DNA from: Prinia subflava
Lineage: Eukaryota; Chordata; Aves; Passeriformes; Cisticolidae
Assembly: GCF_021018805.1 (NCBI RefSeq)
Contig: NC_086266.1
Location: 4,464,001-4,528,000, forward strand
Direction: 5' to 3'
Length of the DNA stretch: 64,000 bases
Below are positions 1 through 14,300 of the stretch, in pieces. Position 1 is the stretch's first letter. Every line of letters starts with the position of its first letter. Made by a program: the position numbers and the translations under genes. The notes under the pieces were generated by a model. The model did no database searches. It had not been told where the DNA came from and saw only the letters and a list, made by a program, of their open reading frames with translations.

Positions 1-1544
1 GCTTCAGAGCAGTCTCAGTACTTCACAGTAATTGCCACACAGAGGTACTAGAGATATCAATTATAGCCTGAGAAATGAGCCCTGGTAATCACCCACACTG
101 CAGCAGTGCCAAGGAACTTTCCTGGGAACACCTTTGTGCCTCACTGGACACAGGAGTGCACTTCTGAACCCACAAACACCCCTCTCCAGAGTGCTCTGAG
201 CATCTCAGAGCATGGAATTGGATCCCTTTCAGCTGAACATGGCCTGGGAATTCACTCCAGCTGTGTCACAAACCCAGGCCAGAGCTGATCTGAAGTTAAA
301 AAACAAACAACAAAACTACAAAAACAAACAACAAAACTACAACCATAAAACTCCACACAATCTGAGATGCACATAGCACAGAGGAAAAGGCAACAGAAAT
401 TTCAGCCTGTCAAGATAAAAAGAATCATATTCACAGTGTGAGAACAGAGGAAAAGGTTCACTCTAAGATATTTAAGTCAGCAATTTTTCAAAGTATCCTG
501 TCTGGAGCCACAGGCTGTGGGATGACCACTGTATCACAGAGAAGAGAGTGTTCTGTAGCATTTCAAATATTGTACAAATGGTGCCAGCATTCAGCAGTAA
601 CTTCAAGCCACTGACTGACTTTTCAGCAATAATGGCTCCAAGCTATTTATCTAGACTTGCTAACAAAAAGAGTCAAGACAAAACCTTATGAGATAATTCA
701 GTCTCTTTCTTTATCAAGTTTATCCATGCTGACAGCAACAAATCCTAATTACTTCAGCTAAGCCATTTTAATTGAAAGCACAATCCTAGCCTGCTGGATT
801 AGTAAAAGAAAAAATAAATCATGTATTTGTGCAAGAGAATTTTTTATTTTTAGGACAGCTGAGCAGTTTTGTGGTGGGTATTCAGTATTTTTCTGCAGTG
901 CATTAACAGTCATTTATTTGCCATAAAAAGACACAACAAAAATAGCAATTTTGCTAAGAAATTAATCATGTTCAAGGGTAAGAAAGCCATGAACACACTA
1001 ATGTAAAGAGAGAAACTGGCAACTTCATCTTTCTGCCAGAGGATGTTAAAATGGAAAAGCAAACATAAAACCCAATAAGTATGGTGGGACAGGAAAACTA
1101 GCAGTGCCAAACTAAAATTAAGAGTTCAAACATGTGTGATCAATAGGAGGTTTTAAAAGGAAGGAAATAAAGGCAAATCAATAAGATATCAAAAGCCAAT
1201 ATAGTTGATAATAAAATAAAAATAAGAGAAAATAAAAGCTGGTGCAGTTAAGGGAAATGAAGCATTTTAGACATAGTGAGAACAAAATTAAAGATGGGTT
1301 ATTTTTAAATGCAGTTGATAAAGTCCTAAACTAAGGAAAAGTAGAGTAGATAGTTGTGGGCTCTATTTTTAAGCAGATATGTGTGTCCTGCCCACCACAC
1401 ATGCAATACCAAGATTACTGTCTGTGACAGAAGGAGGAACCCATTTAGACTCTGCATTTTCCAACTGGCACATCCAAAAGTTTGGCATCCATGAATCTGT
1501 AAAGCAGCACTCAGATAAACAGAGAAGGTTTCTATTTGGAAATG
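1..1544. other. AT-rich intergenic stretch, no gene seen
   Basis: I see no exon, RNA gene or clear mobile element here. Open frames are short and unremarkable. At 299-343 a 21-bp A/C-rich unit occurs twice in tandem, which is simple-sequence expansion. The stretch could be intergenic or part of a large intron of an upstream gene outside the window. Confidence 0.6.
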
Positions 1545-2140
1545 AGTCAGCAGTGCCCTGGCAGCCAGGGGGGACATCCGTGTCCGGGGGGGGACCAGAC
1601 TCAGCATGGCCAAGCAGGGGCATTGTCCTGCTCTGCTCTCCCCAGGGTGGCCTCACCTCGACTGCTGGGGCAGTTTGGGGTGCCACAATAGGAAAAAGAC
1701 ATGAAGCTGTCAGAGAGCATCCAAATGAGAGAAATACAGATGGTGAAGGCCTTGAGAGGAGCAGCTGAGGTCACTTGGTCTGTCCAGCCCGGAGAAGAGA
1801 CTGAGGACAGACCTCACTGCAGTTACAACAGGAGGGGCAGGCACTCTGACCTCAGTCTCTGTGGTGACCCGTGCCAGGACCCGAGGGAAGGGCTGAAGCT
1901 GTGTCAGGGGAGGTTCAGTTCCATAATTAGGGACAGTTCCTCACCCAGAGGGTGGTGGGGCACTGGAACAGGCTCCCAGGGCAGTGCTCACAGCAGCAGC
2001 CCGGCAGAGGTCAAGAAATATTTAGAAAACACTCTTGGGCACAAGCTGTGACTCTGGGGGATGCCCTGTGCAGGGCCAGCTGCTGGAATTGATGATCTTT
2101 GTGAGTCCCTTCCAACCCAGCATACTCTGTTATTCTGTGA
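1545..2140 (+). mobile_element. CR1 LINE, 5'-truncated copy
   Basis: This is the 3' part of a CR1 non-LTR retrotransposon in sense orientation. It carries degraded end-of-ORF2 landmarks: a segment resembling 'gccctggcagccagg', one resembling 'ggtcacttggtctgtccagcc', and one resembling 'gggcactggaacaggct'. It ends in a 3' UTR with 'gatgatctttgtgagtccct' and a TTCTGTGA-type tail. Frames are broken, so it is a dead 5'-truncated copy. Assignment is from memory of the avian CR1 consensus; the subfamily is not resolved. Confidence 0.85.
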
Positions 2141-2654
2141 AATTCCAGTGTTTAATAAATCCAATAAACCACTGAATTTCACAGGGCTTGAAGCACTCCC
2201 TGGGTAGTTTTAAGGTGTGAAAATGGCAAGAACACCCATGGAGTTACAGTCTGTATAACATCTTAGTCTACAGAACAATTACTGTAGATCTCATAACAAA
2301 AAAGAATTAGAAGTTAAAATGTAATTAATAACAGTCAACATGGTTTCCTGATCCTTCCACGTCTCTCTAAGTCTTCTCAAACAAATCTGTAAAGCTGACA
2401 AGATTACTCATCTGGTAGATCAAGCTATCTTGACATATATTTGAATTTCTTCAAACTGTTAGATTTAATTCCATACAGTGTTGGCACCAGATACAGTCTG
2501 AGAGGTATCAAGAAGGATTACAGAGCTCTGGGAGCAGCAGTAAATGACTCTGGAGTGCAGGGAGCCTTCACTCCTCCCAGTCAAAGGGAAGGGGGTTGAA
2601 AGGGCAGTCCAATCTGCCAAGTCAAAAAAATGGTTACAGGAAAGGTGCCAGAGC

Positions 2655-2800
2655 CCAGGCTTCAGCTTCTTCCTCACCCAGAGGATGAGTGGGCACTGGA
2701 ACAGGCTTGTTCAAGTGCTGCTAAATATTTTTATGAGAAATATAAAATCTTTGCTGATAAAGTTTGCAGCTAACACAAAGTTCAGCATTGTAAAAATGAA
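2655..2800 (+). mobile_element. Degraded CR1 fragments
   Basis: Two short CR1-like pieces sit together. One is close to the 'ttcctcacccagagg...gggcactggaacaggct' segment of the CR1 3' end. The other, about 2757-2790, resembles the reverse-transcriptase stretch that reads 'KFADDTK' in intact copies but here reads KFAANTK. The pieces are out of their normal order, so they are separate insertions or a rearranged remnant. Confidence 0.5.
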
Positions 2801-4540
2801 GGCAGGTAATATAAGGTACGGGACCATGTGAATTGCCTACAGACAGTCAGAATCCATCTAAATCTGCTTGAACACAGCCAAGCTCCGGGTAGTGGAGGAT
2901 TACAGCACACAGACACAGTAACTCACTCAGACTGACCTCAGGGCATGTCTGGACCACCCTTCATAAAACGCAGAATAACTGTTAAAATCTGGGTAATGGC
3001 AGTAATTATGTATATAACCCTAGTAAAACATTGCTGGAAAACCACATCCTTTCAGAAAAGGAGTTGCACAAAGGGCAGAGTAACACAGGAATGAATTCAA
3101 AGGACAGATATAAAAATAACCTGGAAAAGCAAATTTTACAATGAGGGGCATAAAAGCTTAAGACATATAAAAAGGATATGTGATTGCCTTATGGTAATTT
3201 CAAAATGAAGTAAATATGATGGTGGGGAATTTTTCCTTCTGATGCAAATAATAATAAAATCCAACAGCTTAAAGTTTAAACTTGCAAAATTCAGCATGAA
3301 CATTAAGATTTAATTTACCAATGTAGGTGAGCAGGGGCATATATAAATGAAAACTGCATTGGGGAAACTATATCAGTTCAGACAATTGAGGCAGTCTGTT
3401 TGAATTCATCTTTAATGTGAATTAATGAAGCAAACTGGTGTTTGAGCTGGAATCCTGAACACAGACTGGGAATGTAAGGGAGGACACAAGCAGCAGGAGT
3501 CAGAAGGGTCAGTAGATGAGTCCCTGCAGTGATGCTTTATAAAGTCCTGCTCATTTTGTAAAATCCTGCACCCACTGATATTCAGAGCAGCACCATTAGG
3601 ACTCACTATCACAGACAAGTAACTAATATTTGGTGAGTTGTATATTGCTCTGAAAAGGATAATCACAGCTGAAAGGAAGAAAGCATGTAAAATCTGATCC
3701 ATTAAAAAAAAACCAAAAACGTAAAACAATCTTTGAGCAGTTAATTTAGATACAAATTGCTGCAGAAATGCTGCCACCCAGCTGTAAAAAACAGGGAGAG
3801 ACTCAGCTCCCAGAACAACTCAGCTAAGTGCAAAGCTACTGAAGTTCACTGACTTTTTAGTTATTTGAGCCTTTTCTTTGCTATGTTCAGTTAAAATCAA
3901 TTCTGCCAAAAAAAAATAAGTATATGTATTCTCTTACACTATACAAACTAGGTAACCTTACAGATTCTCTAAAAACTTCTGAGCACATTTAAAATGTACA
4001 TCTGATGCATTTCCTGACTATTTCTTTTTTGCATTAAAAGGCCCTTTTCATCTGGCCATTATATTAAAAAATAATTATTAAAAGCCAGTGTAATTTAGAT
4101 AGTGGCAACATACCTCATTTGAGAGAAATGGAAGGGTCCTTTTTAGAGGGAGGAAAATAAAAAGAAAGTTCAGGCCCAATTTTCAGACCTGTAATGATAT
4201 TTAGCACACAGTAAAACCAATCTCATTAGCATTACTTTAAAAGTTCTATTTAGAAGGCAATTTCTAGATGAAATTAATAACTCAGAGATGACTATGAATG
4301 CCTGAGCAGTGAATAGAGAGTCAGATGTTTCACTTCCATGTCTCTCCTAGATAATGCAGAGAACAAATACCTAAGCCTCTAACACATTTAAATACTAACT
4401 CTGAATTACTGTATTCAAACGTGACATTTAAGACCAAGATTTTTTGGGGTTTGTGATCTTGAGTCATTTAAAATAAAGATCATAAGCCAGCAAACGAACA
4501 GCAAGACTTGAATTTTAATTTACTTCACACTGCTGAGTAA
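2801..4540. other. AT-rich intergenic stretch, no gene seen
   Basis: I see no gene, splice-bounded conserved frame or recognisable repeat. The longest minus-strand frame (3412-3777, 121 codons) matches no family known to me and has the composition of chance AT-rich reading. Confidence 0.55.
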
Positions 4541-4664
4541 ATCATAGAATCATAGAATGGCCTGGGTTGGAAGAGACTTGAAAAATCATCCAGCTCCAAC
4601 CCCCCTGCCTTGGACACCTTCCACTAGACCAGGTTATTTATTCAAAGCCCCACCCAACCTGGCC
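4541..4664 (-). mobile_element. CR1 LINE 3' end, antisense
   Basis: The element begins on the + strand with the inverted CR1 tail 'atcatagaatcatagaatgg'. It continues with 'cctgggttggaagagacttg' and 'ccccacccaacctggcc', the reverse complement of the standard avian CR1 3' end. Only about 120 bp remain, a very short 5'-truncated insertion. Confidence 0.93.
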
Positions 4665-5865
4665 CTAATCTGAATAGAGAAATGACAGGGGCACTAGTCC
4701 AGACACAGCAAAATACTGAAATTCAGAAGATATTAAGACCATGAAATAGGGATTAGAGGCAACCTTTGTATAGTCCTCCCATAAGACCTTTTCTGGAACT
4801 GCAAACATTAAATCATTCACTTTAGCAAATTGTGCCATGTAAATCCAATACACTGCCCCGTCTAAATTTATTAGGGAACAAGCACAAGGAGAGGAATTGC
4901 AGCATTCTGATTATGTACAGCATAGAAGACAACTGTGTGAAGACAAACTGACCAGATTTAGCCTAACATTTGCAGAGGTCCCCAGACAGGTAAGGGGGAA
5001 GTGCCAAAGGACCAAAGAGTTCCACCACAGCCACACACATTTTCTACAAAGCAGTTCTGCAGAACAGATGAGAACCACTGCAGAAGGTCTGAAACTAAGT
5101 AATCCAAGAGATCTCATCTACTCTAATGCTCCTGCAACACTTGAGCTTAATTTAATAAGAAATAACCTATTAGTGCACAAGTGCTTGCTCCTCTTCAGGC
5201 TCTTCAACAGACTGCAGGCACCAAGGGGAAGACACTGCAGATCACAGGAAATAAATGCAATTCCAGCAGTCATTCACACTGTAACTCAAAGGGGTCAGGT
5301 TTCAACCCACAGTTCCCTCCATGTCATGCTCATACCATTAAATTCTTATTTCATGTGGTCACTGCAACTGGGTGTTGTTAAAACGCTACATTCCCTTCTG
5401 CTAGAAGGATTCTAATTGCAATGCTCATTAACTGGTAACCAATGAAGTAAGTTTTATCTTAAGTTTTATCTCTTGCTAACAAATGGAGTGATTAGCAATA
5501 GGATAATAGACTAATGTCACTCAGGAACATAAAAGGGCTGTTTGTAAATCTAAGCAGAGATGATTACTCACAGTAACAGGGGATTATTCAGGCTGTTAGT
5601 GCACCTACTCAATTGCTACCTTTCACAGGAGGGTTTAGGCACATGGCTGTATCCAGGCAGAATCACAGCATGGCTGAGGTACCTCTGGATCCTCTGCCCT
5701 GAGCAGGGCAGACAGAGTAGATGGATCACTTTGTTCAGGTGAATTCTGAATAGCTGCAAGAACGGTCACTCAATCGCCTCTTGGAGTCACCATCTCAAGT
5801 GTTCAATCACTCTCAGAGAAAAAAAAAGTCTTATGTTTCATTTCCTATATTTCAATTAGTGTTTA
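4665..5865. other. Intergenic stretch, only an unrecognised 172-codon frame
   Basis: The + strand frame at 4897-5415 is the longest in the AT-rich part of the window. Its product has no motif, signal peptide or repeat that I recognise, and no splice-bounded continuation is visible. I treat it as chance and see nothing else here. Confidence 0.5.
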
Positions 5866-6650
5866 CTGCTTCTTGTTTCACTATTTATTACCTCACTGGA
5901 CACCAATGAGAAGAGTCTGCCCTCATCATCTTTACTTCTCCCACCATCAGGCATTCATTCCGCACAGGGGTAAGAGCCTCCCAAGCCTCCTCTTTTGCAG
6001 GCTGAACAGTCCCAGCTCTCCCAGCCTCTCCTCACGTGTAAGATGCTTCAATCCCTTCACCTGCATGGCTCTTCCCTGGACTCACACCAGTGTGTGCCTC
6101 TCGTACTGGGGAGCCCAGTACTCCAGACCAGTGCTCCAGAGGCAAACTCACCAGGGCTGAGCAGACAGGGTCACCTCCCTTGGTCTGCTGTCAGTGCTCT
6201 TCCCAAAGCAGCCCAGGAGGCTGCTGGCCTTCTTTCCCACAGCTGCTTGCTCGCAGTCAGCTTGGTACCCACCAGGATGTGTCTTTTATCTGCAAAGCTG
6301 CTCTCCAGGTACATGGGGTAGCTCCTGCTCGGCTGCAGGACTTTGCATTTTCCCTTGATGAATTTCATGAGATTCCTGTCAGCCCTGATAGGATTCAGGC
6401 ATTTCTCAGCCTGTCCCAGTCCCTCTGAACGGCAGTGAAACCTCCTGGTGCACCAGCCACTCCTCTCAACCCTGTGTCCTTTACAAAATTGCCCAGGGGT
6501 CACTCTGTCACATCATCCAGGTCAGGAATGAAGAGCACTGCTGGCCCCATCACTGACCCACCAGTAACTGGCTTCCAGCTGGACTCCTGCTGTACATCAC
6601 GACTCTCCCAGACCAGATCAGGCTGTGCTGTGAATCATTTTGCTTTTTGA
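5866..6650 (-). mobile_element. CR1 LINE, reverse-transcriptase end, antisense
   Basis: On the minus strand, the frame at 6171-6503 reads RNLMKFIKGKCKVLQPSR followed, after degraded sequence, by SSFADK and TKLTASKQ. These are the conserved residues near the C-terminal end of the CR1 ORF2 reverse-transcriptase region. Lower coordinates (about 5,990-6,130) carry the inverted 'ctgaacagtcccagctctccc' and 'tactggggagcccagtactcc' segments of the same ORF. Frameshifts and a missing 3' tail show an old inactive copy. Confidence 0.88.
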
Positions 6651-9600
6651 AAGGCATTACATTTTCGGCAAGGCAGATGACGAGTGAGTTTCACCTTTTT
6701 TTTGTACTCTAACCTGACAACTGCTGAGTCAAGGCAATGCCACTAATTACAGTTCTGTTGACATTTCGATTGCTTCCCATCAGTTTAGGAGCAACCCACA
6801 AGCATCACACACATCTTTGAGATCTTTGTTTTGCATAAAAACTTGCATTATCCATTTCACCAAAACAGCAGGTATTTATGATTGGTGACAGCTTCCATCC
6901 CATGAACATAATTATCTACACAGCAGTTCAGCGGGATATTAAAGACAGATAATGACACTCATACGCAGCATTTAAAAGATGGATTCTGCCCCCCAGAAAC
7001 AGTATGATTGTTCTGGACTCAACAGCACTCCAAAGAACAGGTGAAAAATTCCACAGCAGCTTTTCACAGACAGGAAAGAACATATCCAGAGGCAATGCAG
7101 CCTCTGCAGATGAGTCTGTGGGATTACACCACTTTGTCTTATACAGTACTTCCCCTGACTGAAAACCACAAGATTTCTCTTCTGGAAAAGACTTCTTTCT
7201 ACTAGGCAAAATTGATTGCCAGAATTTATCCAGCTATTTAGGAGTTCAGAGCTATGCAGTCCTTTTGGAGTCTTAAATCATTAACACAGCATCAGGGTCT
7301 GGGGTTTTTTTTTTTTATGACAAGGATCACTTTGATAGAAAAGCAGAATGAAGTAGGCTAAAAAACAGACAGAAAAGAAGCATTTTAGTTTCAAAAAAAC
7401 ATGCAACTTCTAAACCCAGAAAAGTCTGCCTATTTTTCTACTATTCTTACAGTTCAGGAGATAAGCCACAGCTCCATCACATTTCACACTTATAGCTTTG
7501 GGCAGTCAGCAACTTGTATACTCAATTACAAAACTGTTGGGAGCTCTAGAACTTATGTTTGAACTACAGAATCCCATAATAGAAATATCTTTAATAATCT
7601 AAATACATGGATTTTAACCACAGGATGCTGCTCAACTGCTTTGCCCACATAAAATTCAAGTTACTTAAGAGAGTATTATTTGTGCACCTATAACCTCAAA
7701 CTTCCATATACATGAAGCAGAAAAATTAAGCCATAGAAAAGAAGGTATTCCAAAATGCACAGATACAATTACAGAAATGTTTCAGAGATGAAACAAGAGG
7801 TTTGTTGATAGGTTTTTTTTAACCAAAGCTGTGTTGCAATCTGATCTATTTTCTGAACTTGTTTTCATTAGAACTGATCCTATTTAGCCGAAGGAAATGA
7901 AGGTCAAGTGACATATGGTCCCACATGGCACAATCCAAATGAGCTAGAAGGAAAGACATGTTTTTCACTTCATTTGTTGATCCCATTTCCTTTGACACAT
8001 GCAATGATTTTAGCCACTACCAGCTATGTTGAAATAATGTTCCCACAAAGACAGAGAACCACAGATCTGCAATTTATGCAAGCTTAGAGTTAAGGCAGAG
8101 CTGCTGTTTTTAGTAGCCCTGTAGTAGAGTATCTTAATCTGTTTAAGCAATAAAAACCCTGCAGTACACTGATCAAAAACCACCACATGATGCTGCTACT
8201 GAAGCTGTTTGATTAAATCAGCAGATATCCAGTAACAGTTGGAAAATCCTGTCCATGGGGTGTATCATTACTGGGAGCTATGACAGAGCACCATGGAACA
8301 GCAGGACCTTCTCCAGCTCACACCTGGCAGCTCAAAGCATTAGGCTCTACTTAACCAAATGAATCCAGCCCTTTTTACACCAGCTCAAAGCTTCTAAAAC
8401 ACCCTGTCTCACACAAACCCCATGAAAATACTCTTTTCACTCATGTTTAAGCTATTACATTATTCTGTCACAACTTTCAGGCCAAAAAATCACACATTTT
8501 TCAGATTTTCATTGACACGGATAGCAACAAACCAAGAGAATCCATCCATTTCTACCTGCAGTTCTGTTCACAAATCCTGCAATTGTGGTGCATAATTTTT
8601 ATTCCTTGTTATTTCACTGTTTTTTTCTACCAGATATGTAAAGTTGTTTTGCACAGCATATCGAGATTTAATTAGTCTCCCATAGTCTGTATGCCTGTTG
8701 CAAGGTGATATTTAGACTGAAGTCTTCCCACTGTTCTCTGGTAGCAAAATTTTATTTATCAAGACATTATCCCTATTCACTCTGTGTTTGTTTGAACAGG
8801 TTTCATGATGGTGCTTTGGCTGTGAAATGGATGAGGTGTATGAACATACATATTTGAATTTATTTAATTTTTTTTCTAAACAGAACTCTTGAAGATAAGA
8901 CTGTAATCAGAGAACCTGCATGTTTGCAGGCATCAAACCCAGCTCATTAATAAAGTAGGACCTGCAGTTGTAAAAACAACTCATGGCTGAGATGCACTGG
9001 AGCTATAAAACCCAGAAATGTCCTTACACACATGCATTACTAGTTTTATAGAGTTAAGTTATTGAATCAAAAATATGTCCATAAGCAGATTTAAACATGA
9101 CTAGGTCCTTCATTAAAAAAATAAATAACTCATCTCCCAAAATCAGCATGACCAAAAGATGGAAGATGTTCTCCTCTAAGATCATGCAGCACATTCTGTG
9201 TAGGCACACTCCTGGTGTCCACACTCTGCAGATGCCACTGCTTGGACCATAGGAATGCTTTTTAACTTTTTATATTGATTATATCTCTTTCCACTGCAAA
9301 ACCCCCACTTTTTAATTAGCAGCCTAAGCCAGCCAAGGTCTTTGTAGTTGTCTTTTTATCACAGAGTAACCAGGAGGCACCTTAAGCACCGTGTCCTAGC
9401 CAGCTTCTGCTGGGTAATCAAGTATTTAAAAAAAAATACTGGGAATGGGACAGATATTGGCATCCCCCACAGTTGCTGTTGCCAGATGTGGCTGACAATC
9501 TTTTGCTGCCTGTTTTAATAGTAACTGAAGCATTTGCAAGGCACTTATATTTTCACATTTTTCTCCCAGCCCCCACTGAGGAGTTTAATTCAGTTCTGAT

Positions 9601-10910
9601 TGAAAGATCAAGAGAGAACATTTTAGCTTAAATATCTCCACCAGATACCAACTGTCACAGTAAAGACCTGCAGAATTTCCCAGCCCTTGAGCATGAGCCC
9701 CCAGAATTGCAGGCACCATATCACATCCTCCTTTTCATGAACTGTGCACACACCATCTCAAAGGCAGTTAACACTTGTGTCTCCTTTGCCTTTAGTAGAA
9801 GACTTTTACAGACCTTCCTGGGGCAATCTATTTTTAGGCTGATTATTAACTGATTTAATTATGCCTGATTTATTTTTACCCACCTGTACTTGTGGAAATG
9901 CAGTCTTCCAATGTGACTTTTTCCTTTCTCTCTGGTACTTAACTCCTTGCTGTACTGAAGAAAGCAACTATACTCCTCACCTTTTTTTTGGCAAGTTTTA
10001 CAGGCCAGGCTTTTCCAGTCACTCATGAAACAGGCAATTCATTCCCTTAACTTTCAACTTTCTCTGTACCTGTTCAAGTTTAGAGTTCATTACCCTTGTG
10101 TACAGTGTAGAGGAAATGCCTCACTTGAAGGTCTGCAGCTGCAGCCACTTCACATTAAATAAAGAACCCTTGTTCTTGATAAATGCATCCAGACCTCACT
10201 ATCCTGTCCAGGACATCACTCAAGGAATTTCCATAGGAGTAAGGGGCTGTTAAGCATCCTGTTCTCTCAGCTTTTGAAATGTCTCCCTCAGGCACATATC
10301 ATATTAAATAGAAATGGAGTTATGCACATGGTCAGCCCAAAGCACAGGCTCAGTTTGAGGAATTCCTTGATTTGAGGAATAATCGATGTCCCCGGTTTTA
10401 AAACAGGTCTCAGTAAGGAAAAGATTTGACTGTGAACGTCTCATTGTGAGGCCACATGGTTGCTGCTATTAACTTAAGAACTGAGCAAGCATGCTTTAAT
10501 TAAAAAATTAAAATTGGCACCAGCTCTGTCCTTGAATAAAGAGTCAAGAGTCTTGCCCTTCTCAGCTTCTCTAGGCAGGGAAACAAGCAGACACAGCAAG
10601 GAGCTGCTACTTCTCGAGACCAGATCCTCCGAGACACAAAGTTTCTGACGAGTTCACATCCAGATGGAGCTCTAAGCCCGAGGCAGGGAATTGCTCAATA
10701 GTCAGTTGTTGGTGTTATACCCTGTAAGAAGCAAAGTTTGTTCAGTAGCTCCTGCAGGGCTTTAAGAAGGAGCAGCTCAAGCCTCCAGCATGACTGTCCC
10801 CACAGTGTGACTATCCAGCACGACAAGGCACAGAAGATCTCAGCTGTCAGCCCAGGAACCTGGCTGCTCACCTGATGCCTTGAGTTTTATATTTCCTGTA
10901 TTTCAGGCTC
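6651..10910. other. AT-rich stretch, no gene seen
   Basis: This 4.2-kb block has almost no open frames above 60 codons, no CpG island, no recognised transposon and no tandem array beyond short homopolymers (for example poly-T near 7,305). It is a gene-free intergenic or intronic stretch. Confidence 0.6.
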
Positions 10911-11330
10911 TGTGGTGCCCAGGGTGCAGCTCTGAGCTCACACTCAGGGTCACTCAGCTCTGCACACAGGCAGGGACACAAAACAAATCCTTCTCCTGCT
11001 GCACACCAAGGACAGCTGGGACAAGTGTTCAGCCCAAAAGCACAAACAAGGGGGGCTGAGGAGAGAAAACAAGAAGGATGGGACCTCGCAACCTGAAGCT
11101 GTAATGGGACAATTAAACCCTAATACGCAAATGGACCAAAACTCATAAAAATGTAAGACCTCGTGACTGTTTGTCCATTTTGTGACCATTTTTGGGTCCA
11201 CCTTGGGGGTAGCCCTGGTGAGGCTCCTGCCCTGCCCAAGGTAGATCCTAGAGGCCTTTCAATAAATACCTACTTTATTCTCCAGCTCTGTCCAGTCTCT
11301 GTTTCAAGTCAGCCTTCCCAAGGTATCACA
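10911..11330 (+). mobile_element. Solo LTR of an avian endogenous retrovirus
   Basis: The segment opens with TGTGGTGCCC and closes with ...TATCACA, the TG...CA ends expected of an LTR. A polyadenylation signal AATAAA lies at 11,261-11,266, about 65 bp before the end, as in an R-U5 region. The interior ('gcaaatggaccaaaactcat', 'ggcctttcaataaatacc') looks like an abundant passerine LTR family as I remember it. No internal viral sequence flanks it, so it is a solo LTR. No clean target-site duplication is visible, so the exact ends are uncertain. Confidence 0.72.
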
Positions 11331-14300
11331 CCCATTAGGGCAAAGCAGTGGAAAGCAGCAGAGCAGAGCACAGGCTAACTGCTTACAGAAGATGCTACAC
11401 AGGCCACAGCTGCCCTTGCTCTGACCTCCTTACACAGCCACTCTCCACTCCACAGTTTTTTCATTAAGCAGAATTTATACAAGTAGAAAGACCAGAATAA
11501 ACAAGGGTAAGCACGCCTGTCTCCCCTGCACTGTCCAGGGAGCACCAATTCCCTGCTGTGTCGTGTGAGCAGCTCCTGACTCAGCCCTTCCCTGAAGAAT
11601 CTCTGGATTTGTGGCATGGGAACACATCAAGCTGCACGCTATACCCTGCCACACAAAGAAATAAAAAACCTCAGCCTCTACACACTCAGCTCAGAAGCTC
11701 CATCTTTGCACGTGACAGTGAGGTGGGGTTTTCATTAGCAAGAATTTACTTAGAGGAAAAAAAAGAAAAATATTAATAAGACAGGATTTGTTTATCCTTA
11801 AATGTATCTTGAACTGCCAGAAGATGCCTCCTAGTAACAACAAACTCTGAAGAGCAATATTTCAAATACAAATAAAATGCACACTTGAAATCCCTCCTCA
11901 TCCAGTGCAGCATCTCTTTCAGGGAAGGCACATTCCCTATCACGTCAGGCTTCTGAATGCTGAGTTATGATTAAACATGAGAATCCATCACCGTGTTCTC
12001 AGGCTAGCTACCCCAAGTTATGCCCTAGGACTAAAACAAAAACCTACACAACTTTCCAAACTTCCCTGGCAAGGAACTGTTAATTTTACATGCTATTCAT
12101 CTTTAGAAGATTTAGTCTGAAATAAAAACAACAGCTGGCCTGATGCTGAAAATTGTCATACAGCTCAATACCATGGGGACCACCCAGTCAGTGATAAAAT
12201 GTTTTATTATATCAGCTAGAGCTGAGAAATGTAAAAGCAGTTCTGTAAATTTAATCACTGGTTGTTGGAAGAGCTGAAGAAAACCTCTCCATTTGTCACC
12301 CATATGTTTCAAGAAGAAAAAAAGGCTGGCTTATAAATGATGGGTTGCAAACACCATAATGAGTTCTGTAAATTCAGCACCTTTCATCAAAATTTCCATT
12401 TTAATTTCATGACTCAGAGCCACTCAGCATCTCAGGTGGGATTAGTCCAGTGCCTAATGCAATGACACTTCTAGCAAAAAGTTGTACATTATGTTTTTAC
12501 TCACTTTGGGATTTTTGAATTAGCACAGCATGGTGCAGCACAAACATACAATAAAGTATAAATAAGTAAATGCTCCCAAATCTCCTGCTAATACTAATAA
12601 AAATATCAACGCAGCATACAGCTATGTTGTTTTATTCAGCAGTTCAATACCACAGTGTAAGAATACAATTTATTCAACAATTTACTCAAGAGACTCCTGA
12701 AAGAATAATATATTCAGAAACTCCCAAGATACGCTCACCAGTGGTGTTTGAAGATTGTCTATTTATATTTTACAATGGCATCACAAAAGAGAGGTTAAAA
12801 TGTCTGGCTGTGTCTCCCCTGCCTTGTGAACAGGGAAAAACACATCAATACTGCTCTGAATCTGGCTCCCCACTGCAAGCCAGAGATCAACTTGCCCTGA
12901 TGAAAGCTAAGAAACAACACAGGAGTTTAGCTGAACAATTTCAGCATAAAACATCCTGCACTTGGGGTAAATTGAACAGCAGTTTAGCAACTGTGCATAA
13001 TGGCAGGTGTAATGTGCAAGGTTAAGAGGCAAATCAAGTAAAAGACAAGAAAAAAGTAAAATAAAACAGTGGGGATCTCAGACAGGCCTGGTATCTCTGG
13101 CAAAACAGTTCCAGCCCTGGAGCTATCTGCACTTTAAGGGATAATAAGAATACACAGTTTCAGTCTTTTGCTTCTCCAGCAGCATCAGCTGGGACACACA
13201 AATATCAGTGTTAAGCAGTGATTTCCCCCAGACCTAGCCTGCTGCCTCCAGTGGCACAACACATCCACACACAGGGACAGCACAGGAAGGTAAATGAAGA
13301 CTTTTAAACTCGTGTGAGAAAACTACCAAATAACTCTGCAATTACTCAGACATATTTCTTTCAGAAAAAGCTACACCAGGCTATCACAGACTGTGTGGGG
13401 GAAAAAATTAACTATATATAGGATTGGGTTTGATTTTAAATTCTGCATTTCTTAACAGACTAAAGACTGAGCTGAGCAAATATACTGCTTAGTGTGTAGC
13501 AATTGAAATTGTTTCATCCTGGAAACTTCCAGGCAACTGCAATCAAGTAATAATACAAGCAATAATGCATGCTGCTCCTTGAAGTATAGAAGTTCTGGAT
13601 TTAAAAAAATAATAATTTCATCATTAAGAGTAAATGCTTTCTCAAAGTCATTGGTATGATCTGCCTTTTGATGCAGGGTAAGTATCTCAGTCTGGCTTTT
13701 TGAGACCATGGCAGCTTTCCCAGATTACTTACACTTCTTTCTAGTTACATATATCTGAAATTTTCTATTCCTTGTTTGTTTTGAGGGCTTCTATTCAAGT
13801 AGAGTAGACTCAGGTTACAACTTCCTTCAAACAGGGGCTTGAGTCATTAATTTTATTGCTCAATGATGAATTGAAAAATTAAATAACCCAAGAGCAAAAG
13901 TTTTGTCAATACTTGAGATGTTGGCACCTCCCTCTGGTAGTGATAGATTAGCCTGGAATCTGTTATTTGTTTATGAATATCCTGTTACTGTAAAAGAATG
14001 CATTATAAGTATTTCTGCTCACTGTTGACTTTCACTGCAAGAAGTGTTATTTATTTTACTAGAATCTATAAGAGTTTCTCTTGTGCCATCTGGCAGCCTC
14101 ATTTGCATATTTCACATTGAATATAGGAGCACCAGTAAGTATCTGTTTAAGTTTCCTCAACACAATGTTTTATTTTTATTATCAGAAACTGTTTTCCTTC
14201 TGATCACCAGCAATAAATCCATATTCTTCCCAGCTAAACATCATTTCACATTCCATTTAATCTCAGATGAGTTTCTTCCTATACACTCAAATACAATTTA

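Noticed and set aside
4897..5415. 172-codon + strand frame in AT-rich DNA
   Set aside because: No recognisable motif, no adjoining exons and composition like chance. No promoter feature nearby.
12570..13025. 151-codon + strand frame
   Set aside because: No similarity to a known family by eye and no splice or promoter context.
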